A model generated the notes under the pieces. That model searched no databases, was not told the DNA's origin, and saw nothing but the letters and a program-made list of their open reading frames with translations. From assembly GCA_032209605.1 (NCBI GenBank), contig JASFXZ010000028.1, positions 3,978,941-4,042,940 of the forward strand: DNA of 64,000 nt. Direction: 5' to 3'. The position numbers and the translations under genes were made by a program. This document shows positions 12,401 through 24,400 of the stretch, in pieces; the first letter of the stretch is position 1, and each line of letters opens with the position of its first letter. The DNA comes from Mactromeris polynyma. Lineage: Eukaryota; Mollusca; Bivalvia; Venerida; Mactridae.

Positions 12401-15400
12401 CAAACTCAACCCCACAAATGTATTATTATTAAATAAGAAGGTCAAATGTTTGAATATTTGAATATTCTAATAACAAAATTGTGATTCGTTGACATCTCTA
12501 TGTATAAAACATTGAGTAGCGTGTGGTGTGCAACTATTGAACCCCTGTGTGACAAAGTGTGTGATTTGTTATAGGAACACTACCAACCTGATCTGGAGGA
12601 TATGGAAGAGTTGTCTGACATGAGACAGGAATTAATGGATCGTATCCAGAACATAATGCAGAAGAGTATGGAGTATAGAAATTCATTTGATAACTATGCT
12701 TACCTCTGGGTGGATGACAGGTAAGATATGTGTTCCTTGTTAATATTATTTAGATTGTCTAGGCTAATGTATTCTGCTGTTGCAGGGGACTCATTTGTTT
12801 ATGAGAAATATGGAATATTTTTATGTACATGTTGTCGGAAATTTTGTATCTTTGGAATGGCATACAGTATATGTTTGGTTTATACTCTACTAGCCCTGGT
12901 TTATAAATACAAACAACGAAGATAATATTATAGTTCCTTGTTGTCTACAGCTGTTATAACCTGTTGATGCTGTAATGTAAGGCATTCAAATTGTTTAAGA
13001 ACGTATTATATTTTATCAAGAAAAGGATGAATAAACAGAAACAGTAAATATTCCACCAGTGTTGTTATTGTATTGTTTGATTACAATTCAGGAATGAATT
13101 CATGAGGCAGTTCTTGTTGTACGGGCATGTGTTGACAACAGAAGAAATAGAAGCTCATGCTGAGGAGGGAGTACCAGAGAATCCACCAACTCTGAAACAG
13201 TTCAGGGAACAGGTGAATAAAGCTAACCATACTTCCGTATTATATCCATTGTTAAAAGCAAACATTGTCATGGTACGTTTGTCCTACTCAATCTAGTGCT
13301 TGATACACTGCAGATTATTTGCTCATTGTCAGCCATTGGACTCCTTCTATAGCTAACATTGAATGTACATACAATCTATACAAATATATGATTGGAATGT
13401 ATTATTACCCAAATATTATTGTTCATGCCATAGGACAATTGGGAATTTGGAAAACTACAGATGTACAAGATTTGATATTCCTCCAAAAGCGAGTATAATA
13501 ACTCGAGGATAACAAAGTGATGAATGAAAACAGGGCAGACACGTATACATATTGTTTTCTTATACTTTAAAGTACATTGATCATAATTTCTATTCAGATT
13601 GACACCTACGAGAAGATCTATGAAGAATGTGAGGTAATCAATCCAGTTAAAGTATTCGACAAATGGTTCAGAATTGATGCCAAACCATTCAAGCAAGCTC
13701 TACTTAACATTATCAAGAGATGGAGCTTTATGTTCAAACAGCATCTCATTGATCATGTGACCAACAGGTAAATTATAGACTATTTCATCAACAGGTAAAA
13801 TATAGAATATTTCATCAACTGATAAAATATAGACTATTTCATCAACTGGTTATATATAGACTATTTCATCAACTGATAAAATATAGACTATTTCATCAAC
13901 TGGTTATGTATAGACTATTTCATCAACTGATAAAATATAGACTATTTCATCAACTGGTTATATATAGACTATTTCATCAACTGATAAAATATAGACTATT
14001 TCATCAACTGATAAAATATAGACTATTTCATCAACTGATAAATATAGACTATTTCATCAACTGGTAAATATATATATAAGTTTTCATGAATACACTTCAT
14101 ATGTGAACATAATTAGGTAGATGTAATTATGCACCATTTTACTTGTGGTTCTGATGATATATGAGCTGTTTGTGAACAAGCAGATGAGGAGTGTTTTATG
14201 TGAACATTTCTTACAACATATATCTGTTGTTATCAACATAACTCATTTAAAACTAAAGCATTTACCCGACTGTATAAGAATTATTTTCTTCTCAGCTTGA
14301 AGGAACTTGCTGAGTTCATCAAAGTCACAGACAAGGGTTTGACCAAACCTGTTGAAGAGGGAGAATATGAGGGTCTTGTTGAGTGCATGGGACATTTGTT
14401 CGCTGTAAAGGACCGACAAGCCACCACTGATGATATGTTTGATCCCCTGAAACAAACTATTGAGTTGTTGAAGACTTATGAACAAGAAATGCCTGAAGAA
14501 GTGCACCTACAGCTCCAGGTAAAATAGTAACAGATACCAACATTGTATTTGCTTTTATTGGAAAAAGGATATGAAGCAGTCATTGACTGGCTGATGTCTT
14601 CAGGCCTGCATTTTCTTTCAAAAATCTAACAAAAAAATCAAGGTACGGACTACCCTGCTAAATTTATGAATTCAAAATGAACTGATTACTATTTATATCT
14701 GGCATTCTCCAATTCCTGGCAACATGGGAAAGAAGTAGAGAAGACATGAAAGTATTCTGCATAAATATATTAATAAGAAAATACTCGACTTTCTAAATGT
14801 TTCATCAGTATGTACTTAAAAGCTTTAGAATACTGGGGAAAGTATTTGTACACAATAAATAGTCAACAAATCATTTAATGTAGGAACTACCTGAACAATG
14901 GAACAATACAAAGAAGATTGGCATCACCAGTAAACAACAGGTGGCACCACTACAGGCTAATGAGGTGGCCAATATAAGAAGGAAGAGTGCCACATTTGAT
15001 GTGGCCCAACATAAGTTCAGAGAAAAGTTCAGACAGATTCCACCATTCAGATATGACTGTGAGAGACCCTACGAATCACTGGATAAAGTAAGTATTTCTT
15101 TCATTCACCAAAACTAAAACCCAACTCATTTTCTATTCCATATTTGCTATTATAATTAGCTTTTCACCAAATAATTTTCACCAAATAATGATCTGATTTC
15201 ATGAGATACAAAATCTCTTCCCATATCGATAAACTCTATTATTGCTAACTTATGAAAAGTGATTAAGTGCATATTATGTGAACTTGGATTTCCTAATGCA
15301 CTGAAAATGTATATAGTGGATATATGAATTACTGTGCCACTGGGTCACTTTGCTAAAGTAGAGTAACTGGAAACTGAAAGGTATCATCATGCCTTGAATT

Positions 15401-18400
15401 AACTTACCTTTCACTTTTTGTTGTTTATATATTGTAATCATCAATTTTATTTGTAACAGTACCATGAAGAAATTGCTGGACTTGAACGAGACATGAGCCA
15501 ATTGCTAGCATCAGCTGGATTATTTGAAGTGAACATACCTGACTTTAAACAGCTGAAACAGTGTCGCAAAGAAATCAAAATGTTGAAAACATTGTGGGAC
15601 TATGTTGTTATGGTTCGCAGTAGTATAGATGACTGGAAGACTACACCATGGAAAGAAATCAATGTTGAGCAGATGGACATGGACTGTAAGAAGTTTGCCA
15701 AGGATGTTCGTTCCCTAGACAAGGAAATGCGTGCCTGGGATACATATCTCGGAGTTGAGAATGTCGTCAAAAACATGTTAACCTCACTTCGTGCTGTTAG
15801 TGAGTTACAGAACCCAGCCATCAGAGAGAGACATTGGCAGCAACTTATGGCAGCCACAAAGGTGAAATACTGTTAACATGAGGGCATCAGTTTTGCAAAT
15901 AGCAAAATATATATAAGTTTCTTAATCAGTTTCTTTGTTTGGTAAATTCATTTTACAATTTGCGCCATTGATATTCTGCTGAATTATTAGACAAATAATA
16001 TATACAGAAAAAAGCTGATTTTTTATACATTTTATAATATCTTCCAGATATATTAATGAAGGTAGAATGTTTGTAAATATTGTACTTGGGAAATTGTCTA
16101 TCAGGTCTGCCTGAACTAAACAATTAAACATTAGCATTGATTTTGAATAATATTTTATATTATAAGGTACGCTTTGTCATGGATGAAAGTACAACGTTGG
16201 CTGACCTTCTGTCTCTAAATCTGCACAACTTTGAGGATGATGTACGCAACATTTGTGACAAAGCTGTTAAGGAAATGAGTATGGAGAAGGTATTGAAGGA
16301 ACTTGACGTAACTTGGGCACAGATGGAATTTGAACATGATCCCCATCCACGTACCAAGATCACAATGTTGAAGACAAGTGAGGAATTGATTGAAACACTT
16401 GAAGATAACCAGGTTCAGTTACAAAACATGTTGACATCCAAATATATTGCTCACTTCCTGCAGGAGGTCTCAACTTGGCAGAAGAAACTGTCTACAGCTG
16501 ATCAAGTCATTGGCATCTGGATGGAAGTACAGAGAACGTGGTCCCATCTTGAAAGTATCTTCATTGGGTCTGAAGATATCAGAAACCAGCTTCCAGAAGA
16601 CTCAAGGAGATTTGATGGCATTGATACCGACTTCAAGGTACTTTCCTGAATTTATATACCGGTACTTTTAATATACAGTATAAATCCACTATTGAGACCA
16701 CCCTGGGTCCGACTTATAGTGGTCTTATTAGGGCCCCATAGTATAGTATCAACAGACTATGTCATTATTTTCAAGTGTGTCTGTTTCGTTGTTCAGTTTC
16801 ACTATATAGGCCTTGATATTCGTTTATTATCAGTATAGGTAGTATTTAAATAATAATTATTTAATATCTAATGTCTACAATTTTAGTTTCTAAGTGAGTT
16901 TCATAAATGTTCAACCATTACTCATTAGTTTCATCATTGTCTGGCTCAAATTGACCAGCCTCAGATTAAGGCACTCCATTGTCAGATATTCTAACCACTC
17001 AACAAAAATTGGAAATTGGGTGGACTGTATAACTGATTACTATGAATGGCATTCTCCAATTTCTAGGAACTCGTGAAAGAAGTAGAGAAGACAAAGAATG
17101 TAGTTGATGCTACAAACATCCCCAACCTATACGACAGGTTAGATACTCTACAGTCACAGCTAACACTTTGTGAGAAGGCTCTTGCAGAATACTTGGAGAC
17201 AAAGAGATTGGCATTCCCCAGATTCTACTTCGTCTCATCTGCTGATCTTCTGGACATCTTGTCCAATGGCAATAACCCAAGTGTCGTAAGTAGTTTAAAA
17301 ATTACCATATTTGTCCTAATTAATGCACACATCCTAAAAAACAGCTCCCCTTCTTTATTAGTTCATCTGAGCATAGCTCATAGTGAGCTATTAGGAATCA
17401 TTGGATGTCTGCCGTTTGTCATCTATCCACAATTGGTTTGCAGTCACAGATTAGTCGAGCGGTATATAATAATAATAATATTAAAGTGTCAGGCACATTA
17501 TTGTGTAAGTTAAGACAAATGTGATATGCAATTTTTTTATCTTGCATCGTTCTTGCTGAAAGTTCAAGGTCATGATGTTCACACCAAAAATTATTGCCTA
17601 GATATAGTCAAGTATGTACGGTGGCATAGAGGTGACATGTGTGAAATTATTTTTAGTTAGTTAGTTGTGGACACAAGATAACTATGTCATGGGAACGTGA
17701 TAGTTAAGTCGTGGCCAGGACATACTATTACTAAGTAGTTGGAATGAGATAAAATATTTTCAAACATGCCACCATAAGCATGTCTTGAAAAGTTGCTAAA
17801 TCTTATGTGATAATTGCAATTGGTTTGTGGACAATAATCAGTTGTGTTATCTGTCCCAGCTGGTTATCAAACCTGTTTAATATTTGTCTTTGGCATTTGA
17901 GTGTGACCGTATTGATGTCACATGCTCTGATACTATCTCTGGTTGTTATGTGATGTGGTCTTGTTTAACGTATATATCTGATGTATCCTCTCGCTGCTTG
18001 TCACAAGACTATAGCAAGACAGTCTCTTTTTGACTCAGAATATGGTGTGATAATCCTAAGATTGTAGCACACATGTCTTTATACTGTTGTGTGGTTATCA
18101 TACATTTGCAAGGATAAGAACAATAATTGCAATGGGTAGCTAAATGTCCTATCACCATTGTTGTATATGTGACATACATCCTTCATGTATGAATGCCCTA
18201 CCACAATTTTATTCTGGAATGACCACGTTGTATGTCACAACCTATGACTTTGATTTGCAGGTAGTTGCATACATTTTGTCTGAAGACAAACAAAGTTTAA
18301 AATGATTTTATGTACAGTGTTTGAGGGAACATTCTGGAAACTGAATTGATCCTGATTTAAATGTTTGATTTTTCTGTTGAAATATTTCAGGTTGCTCGTC

Positions 18401-21400
18401 ACTTGACCAAATTGTTTGACAGTATGGCCAAACTTAAGTTCAAGCAAGATGATAAGGGTAATGATACAAAGGTTGCTCTTGGAATGTTCAGTAAGGATGG
18501 AGAGTATGTTGACTTGGATGCTGAATGTGATCTTGGTGGACAGGTAAATAAATGATTGTGTTGGAATTTAAGCAGTGTGTAGTGATTTCACCATTATTGT
18601 ATGATGTAAGATTGGCTTTCTGTTGATTATTAAATCTACGGTTATCTTCTTACCCATCCTAACGTATAGAGGGAATAAATCATATTATTACCAAATTTTA
18701 ATCATTATGACAGAATAAATCAATTGGTTTAATTTAATCTGTTTTGACATTTTTTTAGATTAAGATCATAATGGTTAATAGCTGGCAATTTTTCACCAGC
18801 GCGCCTAAGCCTGTCTGGTGTATGTACTCTGTACGGTTTTCAAACATAACAACCCTAGATAAGCTCATTTTCGCACCTGGCAAACAACACTTTAACAAGG
18901 ATAGTCGAACGATTCGATGATGATAAACCCAATATAAAAATAACACATGCATTTTGCTTTGTTACGAATAGAAAATATTATTTTCTTAATATATTAATAA
19001 AAAATTGTATTGGATTTCATTGGAAAATGCTGATGTATTGATATTTACATGAATAATCTGATTTTGTTCTCCAAATTATGTGATATCACTTCATGATAAT
19101 TAATCCAACTTGATGATTGTTTAGTTTAAAGCTCCTTTGTTTCAGGTTGAAGTTTGGTTGATGAGATTGCTGGAACGACATTGTGCCACAGTACGACATG
19201 AAATGACTGAAGCTCAGTCGACTTATGAAGAGAAGCCACGTGATCAGTGGTTGTTTGATTTCCCCGCTCAGGTGGCTCTATGTGGTACACAGATTTGGTG
19301 GACCACAGAGGTCAACATTGCTTTCAGTCGTTTAGAGGAAGGTTATGAAAATGCCCTTAAGGATTACAATAAGAAACAGGTAATAAAACTTATTTACCAA
19401 GAGGACATTCAACAGCAGGATTGAGATTGTGGCTTTTTACTAACCCTATACAATGTCATTGCAGTAAAAAACGGAATTTGCTGCGTTCTAGTAATATTAG
19501 CTCAACTGTTAATAGAATAGGAGGGGGGTTATTGTACTTGTACTCTGACATCTGTGTCCTGTCTGCATCAACTTGGTTCAAGTTTATTGTTAAGTGAAAT
19601 ATCTGTGCAACTACAGGTAGTATTGGATTGAACGTTTACACGCAGAAACTGTGGAACCATGTCCCATAACTATGATCACCATTTTGACATTGTTATCACT
19701 CTTTTTGTACTTAGAAAATCCAGGTGAAAGTTTTGCATTAGGTACACATGATGTAACTGCAATTATTACCTGAAGCTTCACAAAAGAGTTTGGGGTTGTA
19801 TACCAAGGTCAGATGATCAAGCCCTATAATGCTGGCCAACATTTTGACAGAATTATTTCCCTTTAAAATATAATACTTAATCTAAAACTCTGGTCGCGGG
19901 TTGAGAATCCTGATTACTGACAAAGCTGTTAAATAGTCTTGTATGTTGGCTAACATTTAGCTCATGTTCTATTTAATAGAAACATTATTCATGTTGTTTT
20001 CCTTATCCAGATTACACAACTGAACGCTCTTATCACCATGTTGATTGGTAAATTGTCTCCTGGTGATCGTCAGAAAATCATGACAATCTGTACCATTGAT
20101 GTGCATGCTCGTGATGTCATCTCAAAAATCATTATCACCAAAGTAGACAGCTCACAGGCCTTTGCCTGGTTGTCACAGCTCCGTCACAGGTGGGACGACA
20201 ATGAGAGAGACTGCTTTGCCAATATTTGCGATGCCCAGTTCAGATATTCTCATGAATACTTGGGTAACACACCTCGTCTTGTCATCACTCCATTGACTGA
20301 CAGGTAAGACATAAACAGTACAATTTAGGTGGGAATGAAGTGATATATTGTATCAGTTGTTGCTGCTTTCAGTTTGATGGTTTCCAACATAAAGTAAGAG
20401 ATATAAGCTGTTGATATAAGATTTTCTCTTGTTGTTATAAAAACATGAACCAGGACCTTAGCATTTTCTGTGTGAAATTTTAGGTAATTTTATAATAAAT
20501 TTGGAAGAAAATACGCACAATGCCATTTGGAATGTGACAGAATAAAGCTATAAATACTGCTGAAAATATACAGTATAGAAGTGACTCTGACCAAAAATCT
20601 TTCTAGCTTTAATTTAAGCTTTTGCAAAATTTTAATTGAAACAAAATAACAATTTTTGCATTGCTTTCTTGCTAAAATATAACACTTATAATTGTCTGTT
20701 ATAGATGTTACATCACACTGACACAATCACTTCACTTAATCATGAGTGGAGCCCCTGCTGGTCCTGCTGGTACTGGTAAGACAGAGACTACTAAAGATTT
20801 GGGACGTGCCCTCGGTATCATGGTGTACGTGTTCAACTGCTCTGAACAGATGGACTACAAGGTAACACTCAATCCCTGATTCACTCATTAAATTACAATC
20901 AGTCATTCATTGAATGCTGCAATAATATTGAATAGAAACAGTTGTACAACATGACCTTTCAGGTCTGTAGAAGCTGAATAAGTAATGTTGATGATGGCTC
21001 TTAAGAATGTATTTATTTGTTCTTTATTAGACTCTATTTTAGTTCCTTTTCCATTTTGCTCATGGGCGGAGTGGGTACTGTCTAAGTGATGTTAAAGCAT
21101 TTCAAAGCGAGGTTTTACAGAACAAAATTTTTATTATGCATACTTGTTCTATGAAAATGATAACAATTCAGTGACAATGTAACTTAAATGCATTTTTCTA
21201 CATGTTCCCTTCAAATATTTCATTATAATTATCAGGCCAAACATTTTCCTGTCGACTTTGATGCATTGTAATATTCTGATAAGAGACGGGTCAGATTGTG
21301 GGGTCAGATTGTGTACACTATCTCCATTGAGGTTATTTGAGAATATATGAATAGTTTTTTTCATAAACAATTTGCTTTTTTTAATTGATTGGTTAACCAA

Positions 21401-24400
21401 GAAAAAGTCAGAAATGTTATCATCATGTTAAAAATGCAGTCATATTATCTGAATGTCTTAAAAAATTTACGAATAAAATTATTGGTCATGGTAGAGTCGA
21501 TATTGAAATTTCATTTTCTCTGATTTCAGTCTATTGGTAACATCTACAAGGGTTTGGCTCAGTCTGGTGCCTGGGGATGCTTCGACGAGTTTAACCGTAT
21601 TGCTGTTGAAGTGTTATCTGTAGTTGCTGTACAGGTCAAATGTATTCAAGATGCTATCAAGTATAAGAAAGCTAGATTTGACTTCCTCGGAGAAAACATT
21701 GTACTCAGACCCACAGTTGGTCTTTTCATAACAATGAACCCTGGTTATGCTGGAAGAACAGAGTTACCCGAGAACTTGAAGGCTCTCTTCAGGTATTCTA
21801 TTGCTGTACTTTTCTAACTTTATTATGCTTACAGCCCCTTTTTATGACAAAAGAAAAAAGTATAACTCTTAGCCTTATAAAACCCAAATTTGGTGATTCA
21901 TGATGCAAATTTCCTGTATCAAAAGGACCCGCCATACTTCCCCTAAAACTGAAAAACATTATACTGTATAGATAGCATTGTTTTCACTACCTGAATAAAT
22001 AATGCAGTAAAACCCATGTGAAGCAGCCAGTGAAAGGAAGCAGTCATATTGGCTGCTTAAGGCAGATGACTACATTATGGGGTAGTTGGGTTATCGTTTG
22101 TTTCAAAACCAGGATTGACGGGTTCATTTTTGTGTTCAATATAGATAACTACTTTTGGACATCATTGTCAGTATCTATTCATCATCAATATCATAATAAA
22201 CATCCTTGGTCATGAGGTTTGTTTAATTATGAACAAAACATACTTTCTCCCTATAATAATAATATCTCTTGTCTACGTTCAAATATGTTTTGATATTCAT
22301 ATATATTTGTCTTTTCACAGACCATGCGCTATGGTGGTGCCTGACTTCGAATTGATTGCTGAAATCATGTTGGTGGCCGAGGGTTTCCTTGATGCCCGTC
22401 TGCTAGCCAGAAAGTTCTTGACCTTGTACAGTTTATGTAAAGAACTGTTGTCTAAACAGGACCATTACGATTGGGGTTTACGTGCCATCAAATCTGTGTT
22501 GGTGGTGGCTGGTGCCCTGAAGAGAAGTGACCCAGATAGGCCTGAAGATCAGGTATATGATTCTAATCTTTACATGCTATTTTTTTTATTTAAATGACCT
22601 TAGAAACTGCCCAGAATTTTACTTCATTGCTTGTTAACCTGTTGGTTAAATGGAAAATTGTATAATGTGCGTTTTTTTTCCACTAACAAACATTATGTTG
22701 AATAAAACCTTGAACAAATATTAAAAGTCAATAATTCATTTTAAAATTACCAAACAGTTGAATAAGAATGCTGCCTTTGATCAGGGTGTATGGCTGTTTG
22801 ATCATGGTGTATGTTGGTTTGATCAGGGTGTATGATCAGGGTGCATGTTGGGTTGATCAGGGTGCATGTTGGGTTGATCAGGGTGTATGATCAGGGTGTA
22901 TGTTGGGTTGATTGGACATTGATAATTCCTTAAGCCTGAATGAATCTTTTTGCATCACACTATATACAATGACTTTGGTTTACTAGATCATGTAAAAGTA
23001 ATCCAAGTTTATATGTAACTTGTTTCAATGATAGAATGCAATGGATATGTTGCATCTCATGAATTCTGATGATGACTATGAGTCGCCAATGAAAGTGTCC
23101 AATCCATATACAAGTGCTCATGAAGCCAAGGTTTGTCCATATGGTTGGTCAAAGAATTGTAATTTGTTGTAAGTTCTGTTAAACAATCTATTGTTTCTGT
23201 GAGGAATCTATACATGTATCTGTACCTTGTTGTAAAGTCAACCATATTATCTACATTTGTATTTTGATTGGATTTGGAATAACGTAAGCATACTTCATGA
23301 TTAGTTTGAAAAAAGATGAAAGTAAAATACATGGAGAATTCCCCCATTTGTTCACTAATCAAATTTTAACTTCCATCTAATTCTTCCACATGGTGATCTG
23401 ACGCACTAAGCTTCTGAAAAAAGCTAAAAAATAAAAAAGATGATAATATATCTAACATACATGTATATGCATTGTACTTGTATGTAATTGCAATATTTGT
23501 TTCATGAAATCTCTATTTTTATATACAGTATTCCCTCCCAGATAGACACCTCTCTTAAATGACTCTCTCCTTTAACTACATTCAAAATTACTAGGGATGT
23601 CAACAAATATTGGCATTCGAATATTCGATAAAATATATGTTTTCAATATAAAATCTGAATGCATGTGTATTGAATTTTAATGATGAGCATTATCGCATTG
23701 AATGACATTTTATGTAGACAATAATGTAGATTTACAGGTGTTAATTGACATGTCATGTTGAATATTTAGGGGCAAGATAGATATAACACTCTGGTGCAAT
23801 TTATAATGTATTGTGATATCGGTAGCATTTGTTTTTCAGCTTATATTGATTGATTGTGATGATCCAATAGCTCCAAAACGTTCTGCTTACAATCAGGCTA
23901 TATTTGTGCATCAGGATAATGTTAGGGGAAATCATGTTGTTGTCTTTGTTCTGTTGTTGGTGACAAATGTCTAGTATTCAGTACTGGTGGTCATGTGTCT
24001 ACCACTCACAGACAGCATGGTATATGCACTAGACAGCATGATCCTATGTGAATGCCTATATCTGCCAAATGCTACACATATTTTATGAATAAGTTTCATT
24101 CACTTGTCGAATCGATACCAGGACTTCAGAAAAATATGGTGTGCTTTTTATCACATTTTTATTTTATCAAGAAAAAATGTTGTGATACCTTAAAGTGCAT
24201 GATTTTCTTCTTGTGAGCTCATCTGACCACAAAGTGCTCAGGTTGAACTTTTAGGATTGATGGATGTTTGTTGTCCATTGTCCATTGTCTATCCACTAAA
24301 GATTTGTTTGTGGACGCTCCAAATGTCACAATTTTGGCCAAATCTTTACCTTACCAAAATCTTAGTCAGGTTTGATACAGGGTCATTGAAGGTAAAATAT

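Larger units (their letters stand above)
484..15861 (+). other. Dynein tail (N-terminal stem, exons 1-20)
   Basis: Exons 1-20 encode residues 1 to about 1374: the stem through which the heavy chain binds intermediate chains and its partner heavy chain at the base of the outer arm. The sequence is mostly helical and charged, as expected for the DHC_N1 region. Family-typical stretches are LKYLL-like and NWNS-like blocks in exons 11-13 and [10 protein letters not shown] in exon 17. Exons are small (69-402 nt) and introns reach 3 kb (intron 9, 6028-9040). The stem shows no nucleotide-binding motif, as expected. Confidence 0.9.

Noticed and set aside
16160..16363. Minus-strand frames opposite dynein exons (also 15600-15857, 32346-32618, 38233-38586)
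   Set aside because: They are antisense shadows of well-conserved dynein exons.
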